Notes: a model not told the origin generated them from the letters alone. DNA of 6,112 nucleotides from Rubrobacter sp. (GCA_016781775.1 JADDPR010000174.1:1-6112); one strand, 5' to 3'; shown: positions 1-5,889, counted from the stretch's first letter. A program made the numbers and translations.

Positions 1-67
1 GGTGGGGCGGCGAGGCGGCGCGGCAACGTGTTCGCTATAGGCCGGAGGATAAGCCGCGATCGTTACG

Positions 68-95
68 AAAAACGCCCGGCTGCGGGAGCCGGGCG
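68..95 (-). terminator. Intrinsic (rho-independent) terminator of the four-helix membrane protein gene
   Basis: A perfect 9-base-pair GC-rich stem (73-81 with 87-95) closes a 5-base loop (82-86). On the minus strand it is followed directly by five Ts (bases 68-72 are A on the plus strand). The hairpin begins 26 bases after the stop codon of the gene at 122-589, in the right orientation to end its transcription. The plus-strand reading has no T-run after the stem, so the signal works only for leftward transcription. Confidence 0.88.
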
Positions 96-121
96 CCAGT
101 GGAACCTGTGGATCTTTTGCT

Positions 122-589
122 TTACCTGCCGCGCGATTCGGCCACCCTGCCGCCGACGTACCCTCCGGCGAGGTTGACCAGGAAGGCGATCAGGACGGAG
201 ATGAAGCCGCCACCGCTGGCCGACCCGAGACCCAGGGGACCCGGCGGGAAGCCCGAGCCTCCGGTGAGAAGCAGGAGGATGCTCAGGATTATCGCAAGAA
301 TTAGCCCTACTACAAGGCCGAAGACAGCGGTCATCGCCCCGTTGAGCGGCCTGGCCGCGTTGGCCCTGCTCCCGGCCACGTAGCCACCTATAACGTAAGC
401 CAAGAACGACGCGATCAGCCCGCCTATGCCTACCGACGCCACCTCCCCGGCGCTCACACCCCCGGCGTTGGAGGCCCCGAATATGGCGGCTAGTATGGCG
501 CCCAATATCAAAGCGGCCAGGATCGCCACGATCCATCCGAGCGCCACGGCGCCCAACTGTATGCCTCTCTGCCCCAAAGCTCGATTCAC
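122..589 (-). CDS. Four-helix integral membrane protein with internal duplication (YrzE/TIGR04086-like)
   Basis: A 155-residue, strongly hydrophobic protein with four predicted membrane helices at about residues 10-37, 50-72, 84-109 and 127-147. The two halves look duplicated: helix 2 ends in GGYVAGSRA (68-76) and helix 4 in GGYVGGRVA (142-150), each a Gly-rich membrane exit followed by Arg. This pattern resembles the small YrzE/TIGR04086-type membrane proteins, whose function is unknown; that assignment is by appearance only. A Gly/Pro-rich stretch (110-127) joins helices 3 and 4. The start is GTG at 589, chosen because GGGAGG (596-601) lies six bases upstream. A perfect 10-base palindrome, CCGAATTCGG (600-609), overlaps the upstream edge of this site. 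The gene is 174 bases downstream of the lipoprotein gene and has its own terminator, so it may be transcribed alone. No catalytic motif is visible. Confidence 0.85.
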   Translation of the reverse strand: MNRALGQRGIQLGAVALGWIVAILAALILGAILAAIFGASNAGGVSAGEVASVGIGGLIASFLAYVIGGYVAGSRANAARPLNGAMTAVFGLVVGLILAIILSILLLLTGGSGFPPGPLGLGSASGGGFISVLIAFLVNLAGGYVGGRVAESRGR

Positions 590-639
590 ACGCTACCTCC
601 CGAATTCGGTCTCGTTGCCCTTGAGTTCCGCCGATCTTC

Positions 640-665
640 CTACCCCGGCTCGATGGTCCCCAATC
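640..665 (-). promoter_or_regulatory. Weak candidate sigma-B-type promoter for the four-helix membrane protein gene
   Basis: Read on the minus strand, GATTGG (660-665) and GGGTAG (640-645) are separated by 14 bases. This fits the loose actinobacterial stress-sigma pattern GNNTN-N14-16-GGGTA. The second element shares GGGTAG plus AAG with the candidate in front of the molybdoenzyme gene. The motif is short and the region GC-rich, so chance matches are likely. No convincing housekeeping promoter was seen here; the best -35 match, TTGATT at 662-667, has no -10 at proper distance. Confidence 0.2.
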
Positions 666-763
666 AACCAGACGGTGGCGAGAAGCCCAAGGAAGCTCCC
701 TCCGCGATGGCGGCTACCGGGGAACAAATCACGGAGGAGGGGATGGTGCCGACCGCTGCTCCG

Positions 764-1420
764 CTAGTCGCCGCTAGCGCGCTCGAGCTCCTGCAGGATC
801 GCCCGCGTCTCGGCGTTGGAGTACTCGATCTCGGGGAGGCTCTCTTCGACGGCGTCGGCGACCTCGTCGGCTGCCGCGTCGTTCACGAAGGTCTGGTTTA
901 TGTCGTCGTAGGCGGAGATGGACCTCTCACGGGAATCCGTCAACTCGTCCTGGATGTTGCCGAGCCCACTCGGGGTGTCGAGCTGCTGCAGTTCCTCGTA
1001 GGCCTCCTGATTCGCCTCCAGCGCGTCCTCGACGGACTCCGCGTTCAGCCCCAGGTTCGTTGTGTCTCCTTCGAGGCCGGCCTCGGCGTCGACGAGGGAG
1101 GAGAAGTCGCGGGGGGTATCGTCGAGGACGGACTGCACGGACTCGGTGTACGACGCCACCTCGCCCGGATCGGCCTCGGCCTCGGGGATGGAGATCTCCT
1201 CGTCCCCCGGCCCCTCGACGCTGAAGCCGCCGATCTCCGTCTCCGCGGAGCGCCTCGGGCCGTCGTCCTCGAAGCGGCTCTCCCTGTGGCCCGACGCGAA
1301 GTCTTCGTCCGCACCTATGCCCCCCTCGTCGTCCAACCCGCTGCCGTCCGAGCAGCCCGCGAGGGCAAGGGCGAGCACGAGCACGGCCAAAACCGTCCAG
1401 AATTTCCTTGTGACCTTCAT
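764..1420 (-). CDS. Acidic helical lipoprotein of unknown function
   Basis: A 218-residue secreted lipoprotein. Residues 1-23 form a type II signal peptide: basic start (Lys2, Arg5, Lys6), hydrophobic core (8-20) and lipobox LALAGC with Cys23 as the predicted lipidated residue. The mature protein would sit on the outer face of the cytoplasmic membrane. Residues 24-85 are low-complexity, rich in Asp, Glu, Gly and Ser, and look like a flexible linker. Residues 88-215 are mostly helix-forming, rich in Glu, Ala and Leu, with heptad-like stretches, suggesting a helical hairpin or bundle. The reading frame stays open upstream to 1720, but the ATG at 1420 is preferred: it starts the signal peptide exactly, and GAGGAG (1425-1430) lies four bases before it. 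I recognise no family and see no catalytic motif. A strongly acidic surface lipoprotein could bind cations or another envelope protein, but that is speculation. It has a 244-base upstream spacer, so it is probably separate from the molybdoenzyme operon. Confidence 0.85.
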   Translation of the reverse strand: MKVTRKFWTVLAVLVLALALAGCSDGSGLDDEGGIGADEDFASGHRESRFEDDGPRRSAETEIGGFSVEGPGDEEISIPEAEADPGEVASYTESVQSVLDDTPRDFSSLVDAEAGLEGDTTNLGLNAESVEDALEANQEAYEELQQLDTPSGLGNIQDELTDSRERSISAYDDINQTFVNDAAADEVADAVEESLPEIEYSNAETRAILQELERASGD

Positions 1421-1483
1421 GGTTCTCCTCTCGTTCCCGGTCTCCGCCCCGTCCCCCACCGAGCCTCCTGCCCCCGCACCCCT

Positions 1484-1509
1484 GTCCCCGTATCTCGTCG
1501 TCCCGAAAC
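1484..1509 (-). promoter_or_regulatory. Very weak candidate sigma-B-type promoter for the lipoprotein gene
   Basis: On the minus strand GTTTCG (1504-1509) is followed after 14 bases by GGGGAC (1484-1489), about 64 bases before the lipoprotein ATG. The first element fits the stress-sigma -35 well; the second is a poor match to GGGTAT. It is listed because the spacer must hold a promoter if the lipoprotein is transcribed separately, and nothing better was seen. Confidence 0.15.
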
Positions 1510-1599
1510 TTTCCATCCGTACTACTGGCCGTCCCCACGCGGTTCCGAGACCCGATCTCGGGCCGAGTTCGCTCTTGCGGCCGGTGGGGCCGGTGGTCC

Positions 1600-1617
1600 G
1601 GGAGAACAGGTTCTCCC
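1600..1617. repeat. Perfect 18-base inverted repeat, candidate operator
   Basis: GGGAGAAC and GTTCTCCC flank a 2-base centre, giving a perfect 8+8 inverted repeat. It lies in the spacer between the transporter stop (1665) and the lipoprotein start (1420). As RNA it could fold as a 7-base-pair stem with a 4-base loop, but neither strand has a T-run after it, so it is not a standard terminator. Its symmetry suits a dimeric repressor site. The inner GAAC-AG-GTTC has a 2-base spacer, unlike the 4-base spacer of the Gram-positive LexA box. About 36 bases away a second, weaker hairpin (CCGAGA/TCTCGG) is present at about 1545-1561. Confidence 0.5.
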
Positions 1618-1664
1618 CTTTGTCCATCCACAGCACGACCGCAACGTGCGGGAGGCTTGGTCTG

Positions 1665-2783
1665 CTAGCCCCCCTTTGGGGACCCGCCCGCGGTCTCGGG
1701 GCCGGGAAGCCTTGTCCCAATCCTGTCGTAGAAGAAGATGCCGATCTCGACGAGCAGCGCCGCCAGCACGACGTAGTGGCCGTAGCCCAGGATCGCCTCC
1801 TGCGGCCCCGTAGCCCACGAGTCCGGGGCCGCCGGGCTCCTGTTGAGTTGGAGGGTGAAGGCGTAGAACATGCCGTAGGTGAAGTTTCGCGACCACTGCG
1901 TGGGGGCGTAGACGAAGATCCCGTCCCTCCAGCCGTACGCCCTCACGCGGGCGACGGCACGGGCGACCTCCAACGCCTCCACCCCGACGAATGCCGTCAC
2001 CACCCATGCCCACGTGAGGACGGCCAGGCCCACGGGGAGCGCCCCGCTCACGACGACGGCGAGCCCGGTGATGGACATCGCGCCGTGCAGGATGCAGTTC
2101 ACGTTCCCCCAATCGTCGGCGAGCGTCCAGTCCGAGCGAAACAGGTAGCGGCGCAGGATCAGGATGATCCCCGCGGCATAGAAGAGGTACCCGAGCACGA
2201 TCAGCGCCGCCGAGACCGGCTGGGGGATACCGCCGGGCACGAGCGCCTCTCCGGAGACCACCAGGGATTGCGTGGCGACCGCGGAGAGCAGGATCGCCCC
2301 ATCGGCCCGGTACCCCCCGGAAGGATCGAGCGCGGCGCGGAACGCCGCCAGGAGCAACCTCAGGTACCACAGCCAGAGCAACACGGCGACAATCCACAAC
2401 GCGAGCCCCACGGGGCGCCACCCCGGCACCACCTCCAGAAGAGCGCGGCCCAGGACCGCGCTCCCGGCCACCCAGGTCCCAACCCCGAACGCGCTCATCG
2501 GCTGCCGGATGCTCTCGCCCAACTCGCCCCTAAATAGGATCCTCGCGTACGAAAGGGAGAGATAACCCCACACGACGAGCAACTCCAGCACCGCCAAGTG
2601 GCCCACCAAGTTAGGGAGATGTAGCTGCCCGAGCGCGCCGATCACGAAGATGCCCCCGGCCATAACGATGCCACCGGAGGGGACGGGTGAATCGCCGTCT
2701 CCCATCAGGGTACGCCGCACCAGCGCCGACGCACCCCACAACAGGAGTAGCGGTACCACCGGGTGCGTCAGAAACGTGTTCAC
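1665..2783 (-). CDS. TDT/SLAC1-family anion channel or transporter (TehA/Mae1/Ssu1-like)
   Basis: A 372-residue inner-membrane protein with 10-11 predicted membrane helices. I assign it to the tellurite-resistance/dicarboxylate transporter (TDT, SLAC1) family from family-like segments in the expected order: VMAGGIF (40-46, compare VMATGI), FGVGTWVAGSAVLG (99-112), DGAILLSAVATQS (161-173), the long helix ending ILILRRYLF (207-215), and YAPTQWSRNFTYGMFYAFTL (292-311, compare YDPxYWGxxFPLGMY). Known members move small anions: nitrate and chloride (plant SLAC1), malate (Mae1), sulfite (Ssu1) or tellurite-related anions (TehA). The substrate here cannot be read from sequence. The start is GTG at 2783; an in-frame stop lies 9 bases before it and no good ribosome binding site is visible. 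A start at Met27 (2705) would remove an extra N-terminal hydrophobic helix (about 7-24) and give the usual ten, but it too lacks a clear binding site. The gene is last in a three-gene set, 64 bases after the helical protein gene, so anion movement may be coupled to the molybdoenzyme. Confidence 0.75.
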   Translation of the reverse strand: MNTFLTHPVVPLLLLWGASALVRRTLMGDGDSPVPSGGIVMAGGIFVIGALGQLHLPNLVGHLAVLELLVVWGYLSLSYARILFRGELGESIRQPMSAFGVGTWVAGSAVLGRALLEVVPGWRPVGLALWIVAVLLWLWYLRLLLAAFRAALDPSGGYRADGAILLSAVATQSLVVSGEALVPGGIPQPVSAALIVLGYLFYAAGIILILRRYLFRSDWTLADDWGNVNCILHGAMSITGLAVVVSGALPVGLAVLTWAWVVTAFVGVEALEVARAVARVRAYGWRDGIFVYAPTQWSRNFTYGMFYAFTLQLNRSPAAPDSWATGPQEAILGYGHYVVLAALLVEIGIFFYDRIGTRLPGPETAGGSPKGG

Positions 2784-2847
2784 CGTGGGTCAGTACCCTA
2801 TCGGGACGCGGCACTCTCCTGCGGACATCCCAACCTCTGCACGGTCA

Positions 2848-3306
2848 TCAGGAAGAAACCAGCAGGGCCTGCGGGGCGGCCTGCTTCATGCGGGTCTTGA
2901 GCCACCTGATTTGGGTGGAGGTCTGGCCCTCGCAGGCGTTCACGGTCTCGAAGAGCTCCACGTCGCCGGCGCCCTGGGCGGCCTGGCCGATCATGATCCA
3001 CGCGATGTCGCAGGCGTTCGCCATGAGGTACAGGTCGTGCAGGTCGCGGATGAGCCCGAGACCACCCTGCCGCGTCCCGTCGAAAAACTCATGATACAGC
3101 CGGTCGGGCTCCGTCGGCGCGTCCTCGCCGTAGCGATCCACGAACGGCGCGAGCTTCTCGGCGTGCGTCTCGCACTGCTTCGCCAGCATCGCGGTCGTGT
3201 GGTAGACGTCGACCTCGGCCACGTGGCCCTCCCCGACCTTGCGGAACCCCTCCGCGAGGTTCAACTCCGTCTTGCGCAAGTACCCCAGGTAATTCGCCAG
3301 ATGCAC
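2848..3306 (-). CDS. Small all-helical protein of unknown function, partner of the molybdoenzyme
   Basis: A 152-residue soluble protein with no signal peptide or membrane helix. It is predicted to form a four-helix bundle, with helices at roughly residues 2-27, 32-57, 82-111 and 114-145. Its acidic and histidine residues (Glu14, Glu18, His28, Glu46, His48, Glu50 in the first half; His90, Asp91, Asp100, Glu126 in the second) and Cys45, Cys99 and Cys125 recall ferritin-like bundles, but I cannot identify a complete diiron site. The alternative is a TorD/NarJ-type chaperone for molybdoenzyme folding, which is also all-helical but usually longer (about 200 residues). GTG at 3306 is the start: GGAGGG (3313-3318) lies six bases upstream, overlapping the last codons of the molybdoenzyme gene, and the two genes are 3 bases apart. 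This points to translational coupling and near-equal production, which suits a subunit, chaperone or dedicated redox partner. I recognise no named family. Confidence 0.85.
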   Translation of the reverse strand: MHLANYLGYLRKTELNLAEGFRKVGEGHVAEVDVYHTTAMLAKQCETHAEKLAPFVDRYGEDAPTEPDRLYHEFFDGTRQGGLGLIRDLHDLYLMANACDIAWIMIGQAAQGAGDVELFETVNACEGQTSTQIRWLKTRMKQAAPQALLVSS

Positions 3307-3309
3307 CGC

Positions 3310-5772
3310 TTACCCTCCTATCCTCTCGGTGACCTCGGCCGCGCCGCCGCCGGTGGTCGCTGCCGGAACCGGACCGTCCGAGCCGTTGGCTCCGTCCAGC
3401 GGCGCCGAGGCGGTCGTCGTCGGGGCGGGCGAGGGCTCGCCGTTACCGTCGGCGACCTTCGTGACCTTTACGGCCCCAGCCTTGAACATCGGCTGCTTGG
3501 AAACGGGATCCCAGCTTGTGATCGTCAGCTCGTTCGCCGCTCTGGGTTGTCCGTCCGGGGCGTCGTGGCCCTCGGTGTCGAAGTAGCCGTAGTGGAACGG
3601 GGCGAAGACGACGCCATCCCTTATCCCGTTTATGCGCGCCTTCGCCTGCATGGCACCGCGCGGCGACTCGACGCGCACCACGTCGCCCTCCCCAACGCCC
3701 AGAGACGCGGCGTCCGAGGGTGAGATCTCCACCCAAGCGTCGGGGGCCGCGGCGTTAAGCTGCGGGGCGCGGGAGGTCTTGGTGCGGGTGTGGAAGTGGT
3801 AGATCGTGCGTCCCGTGTTGAGCCGGAAGGGGTACTCCTCCCCCGGCTCCTCCTGCGTCGGCAAAAACGGGGCGGGCTTGATGAACGCCCTCCCGTTCGG
3901 CGCCATCGCCCGGTGGTCGGCCTCGGAGTTCACCGCCCCCGTGAGGAGGTCGTGGCCGTAGGTCTCGCACGTCTCCGTGTAGGTGTTGAAGTTGGAATCC
4001 GCAAAGAAGCGCTCCGTGCCCTCGGGGTGGTCTTCGTTGCACGGCCACTGGATGCCGGAGCCGCCCCGGAGCTTCTCGTAAGTGAGCCCCGTGTAGTCGC
4101 AGAAACGCCCCCTCGTACACTCCTTCCACGCCTCGAAGGCCTCCTCAGGGTGCTCCCACTTGATAAGCGGGGCGCCGTCGTTGTCGCGGAAGTCCATCCT
4201 CCTGGAGTACTCCAGGAAGATATCCATGTCGTGCTTCGCTTCGCCCGGCGGCTCGACGGCCGCCTCGGAGAGGTGGACGGTGCGGTCCGTGTTCGTATAC
4301 GTGCCCGTCTTCTCGCCCCAGGTCGCGGCCGGCAGGACGACGTCGGCAAGCTCGGCTGTCTCCGTGAGGAAGATGTCCTGCACGACGACGAAGACGTCTT
4401 CTTTAGCCAGGATGTCGCGGATGCGGTGGAGCTCGGGGAGGGAGACGGCGGGGTTCGTGCAGCTTATCCAGAGGAAGTTGATGGAGCCCTGTTCGGCGTA
4501 GCGGAAGATCTGCATCGCGTGCGTCGGAGGGGCCCAGTGTGGGATCTTCATGAAGTCCACGTTCCAGAGATCCGCGAGCTCCTGGACGTGCTCCTTGTTG
4601 TCCCAGTTTCTGAACGCGGGCATGTCCCCGTTCGCCCCCGTCTCGCGGGTGTTCTGCGCCGTGGGCTGGCCGTTAAACTGCAGCACGCCGCAGCCGGGCC
4701 GCCCGAGCATCCCGCGTATAAGGTGAATGTTGTTGATCTGGCAGGCCGACGCCGTGGCCTGATGCGACTGGTAGACCCCCTGCAAGACGGTCGAGAGGAG
4801 ACGCTCCGACTCCCCGAGGAGGCGCGCCGCCTCACGGATATCTTCGGCCGGCACGTCGCAGATACCGGCCGCCCACTCCGGCGTACACTCGGCCACGGTG
4901 CTCTTGAGCTCCTCGAAGCCCATGGTATGCTCGTCGATGTAGCCCTGGTCGTAGTGGCCGTTCTCGATCATCTCGTGCAGGAAGGCGTTGAGGAGCGCCA
5001 TGTTGGTGCCGCTCTTGATGGGCAGGTGTACCGTCGCTTCTTTGGCGACGGGCGTGGGCCTCGGGTCCACGACGACGAGCTTCGGGGGGTTCGGTCCCGC
5101 GAGCCGGTCCAGGATGCGCATCCACGTCACTGCCTGCGTCTCGGCCATGTTGTGGCCGACGAGCATGATAGTGTCGGCGTGGTTTATGTCGGCGTAGGAG
5201 CCGGGCTGCCCGTCGCTCCCGAAGCTCTCCTTCATCGCCTGGCCGGCCGTGGCGGTGCACAGGCGCGTGTTCCCGTCCATGTGCGGCGTCCCGAGGCCCG
5301 CCTTGCCCATGACCGCCAGGGTGTAGTACTCCTCAAGAAAGAGCTGGCCCGTGGTGTAGAAGCCGAACGCTAAAGGGCCCTTCTCCCGCAGGAGCTTCTG
5401 CGACTTCTCGACCATGAGGTCGAAGGCCTCGTCCCACGAGCTCTCGACGAGCTCGCCATCCTTGCGGATAAGCGGCCTCTTGAGGCGGTCCTCCGAGAGG
5501 TTCGCCTGCCAGCCGAAGAGGTCCTTGGGGTCCATCCGGCCCTTGTTGACCCGGTCGATGGCGCGCCCCCGGACGCCGACCATGCGGCCGTCCTTGACCG
5601 CGACGTCGTAGGCGTCGCCGTTGGAGTGGAGGATCGAGGCCGTCTGGACCCAGGCGTCCACCTCGTCCTCGGAGACGCCGTCCTCGAGAAACTGGTCCAC
5701 CCTGACGGGCCACTCCTCGTCCCGAGCGAAAGGCGTGCGTTCGCCCCAGGGGTTGGCGATACGATCTGTCAT
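3310..5772 (-). CDS. Cytoplasmic NapA/NarB-like molybdopterin oxidoreductase lacking the [4Fe-4S] cysteines
   Basis: An 820-residue member of the bis-MGD molybdoenzyme (DMSO reductase/MopB) superfamily, closest in look to periplasmic and assimilatory nitrate reductases. Domains in order: an extra acidic N-terminus (1-40); the usual [4Fe-4S] domain region (about 41-100); the Mo/MGD body (101-640) with active-site segment NTRLC at 168-172, Cys172 being the predicted Mo ligand, and cofactor-binding segments LVGHNMAET (204-212), VVVDPRPTP (233-241), RGMLGRPGCG (353-362), LWISCTNP (434-441) and GEKTGTYTNTDR (486-497); the C-terminal MGD-binding domain (about 648-775) opening with NTGR (652-655) and HTRTKT (661-666); and a disordered Ala/Pro/Thr/Gly tail (776-820). 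No Cys occurs before residue 172. The C-x2-C-x3-C-x27-C ligands of NapA are replaced by Ser46, His49, Asp53 and Asp81 at identical spacing. There is no Tat or Sec signal, so it is cytoplasmic. ATG at 5772 has AAGGAG (5781-5786) eight bases upstream. First gene of the operon. The substrate is unknown; nitrate or another oxyanion is a guess. Confidence 0.93.
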   Translation of the reverse strand: MTDRIANPWGERTPFARDEEWPVRVDQFLEDGVSEDEVDAWVQTASILHSNGDAYDVAVKDGRMVGVRGRAIDRVNKGRMDPKDLFGWQANLSEDRLKRPLIRKDGELVESSWDEAFDLMVEKSQKLLREKGPLAFGFYTTGQLFLEEYYTLAVMGKAGLGTPHMDGNTRLCTATAGQAMKESFGSDGQPGSYADINHADTIMLVGHNMAETQAVTWMRILDRLAGPNPPKLVVVDPRPTPVAKEATVHLPIKSGTNMALLNAFLHEMIENGHYDQGYIDEHTMGFEELKSTVAECTPEWAAGICDVPAEDIREAARLLGESERLLSTVLQGVYQSHQATASACQINNIHLIRGMLGRPGCGVLQFNGQPTAQNTRETGANGDMPAFRNWDNKEHVQELADLWNVDFMKIPHWAPPTHAMQIFRYAEQGSINFLWISCTNPAVSLPELHRIRDILAKEDVFVVVQDIFLTETAELADVVLPAATWGEKTGTYTNTDRTVHLSEAAVEPPGEAKHDMDIFLEYSRRMDFRDNDGAPLIKWEHPEEAFEAWKECTRGRFCDYTGLTYEKLRGGSGIQWPCNEDHPEGTERFFADSNFNTYTETCETYGHDLLTGAVNSEADHRAMAPNGRAFIKPAPFLPTQEEPGEEYPFRLNTGRTIYHFHTRTKTSRAPQLNAAAPDAWVEISPSDAASLGVGEGDVVRVESPRGAMQAKARINGIRDGVVFAPFHYGYFDTEGHDAPDGQPRAANELTITSWDPVSKQPMFKAGAVKVTKVADGNGEPSPAPTTTASAPLDGANGSDGPVPAATTGGGAAEVTERIGG
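3313..3318 (-). promoter_or_regulatory. Ribosome binding site overlapping the end of the molybdoenzyme gene
   Basis: GGAGGG on the minus strand lies within the final codons of the molybdoenzyme gene, immediately before its TAA stop and six bases before the GTG of the helical protein gene. It decides the start at 3306 and suggests that ribosomes ending on the first gene help start the second. Confidence 0.7.
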
Positions 5773-5808
5773 AAGCCTCTCTCCTTCTAGCCGCTTGCCC
5801 CTCCCTTA

Positions 5809-5833
5809 CTACCCTCTTGTAGCCGCTGGAACC
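5809..5833 (-). promoter_or_regulatory. Candidate sigma-B-type promoter of the molybdoenzyme operon
   Basis: On the minus strand GGTTCC (5828-5833) and GGGTAG (5809-5814) are 13 bases apart, close to the stress-sigma pattern GTTTNN-N12-14-GGGTAT. A start site some 7 bases further on would give a leader of about 30 bases containing the AAGGAG site. No better TTGACA/TATAAT pair is visible between 5773 and 6112. Nearby, a direct repeat (AGCGGCTA at about 5820-5827 and 5788-5795) flanks the -10 element and might be a regulator site. The match is suggestive only. Confidence 0.3.
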
Positions 5834-5851
5834 ACAGACCCTCGAGGAGGA

Positions 5852-5877
5852 CCGTGCCGTCACGGCTACCGGCACGG
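5852..5877. repeat. Strong hairpin upstream of the molybdoenzyme operon
   Basis: CCGTGCCG (5852-5859) and CGGCACGG (5870-5877) form a perfect 8-base-pair stem around a 10-base loop. An alternative outer pairing of GGACC (5849-5853) with GGTCC (5885-5889) also exists. The hairpin lies about 80 bases before the molybdoenzyme ATG and just upstream of the candidate promoter. No T-run follows on either strand. It could be an operator, part of a structured leader if transcription starts further upstream, or the remains of an upstream gene's end. It does not match the molybdenum-cofactor riboswitch as far as I can tell. Confidence 0.45.
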
Positions 5878-5889
5878 CGCGGATGGTCC

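Noticed and set aside
1..67. Gene end or start at the left edge
   Set aside because: Short open frames exist on both strands, but none shows a recognisable protein or start signal in so little sequence.
1421..1720. N-terminal extension of the lipoprotein frame up to 1720
   Set aside because: It would bury the signal peptide inside the protein and overlap the transporter gene's end. The ATG at 1420 has a good ribosome binding site.
653..1813. Plus-strand open frame of 386 codons opposite the lipoprotein
   Set aside because: It crosses the lipoprotein, the spacer and the end of the transporter gene without any recognisable motif. The minus strand has a clear signal peptide and Shine-Dalgarno, so this is a shadow.
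1062..2537. Plus-strand open frame of 491 codons
   Set aside because: It has Ser/Pro/Arg-rich low-complexity composition and lies antisense to both the lipoprotein and the transporter, whose membrane pattern is unmistakable on the minus strand.
2611..2814. Minus-strand 67-codon frame spanning the gap before the transporter gene
   Set aside because: It starts at a GTG with an unusably short Shine-Dalgarno distance, overlaps the transporter gene in another frame and has no recognisable composition.
3790..5373. Plus-strand open frame of 527 codons across the molybdoenzyme gene
   Set aside because: It is the antisense shadow of a strongly recognisable minus-strand gene, is dominated by Arg, Val, Leu and Gly as expected from GC-rich complement codons, and shows no domain or ribosome binding site.
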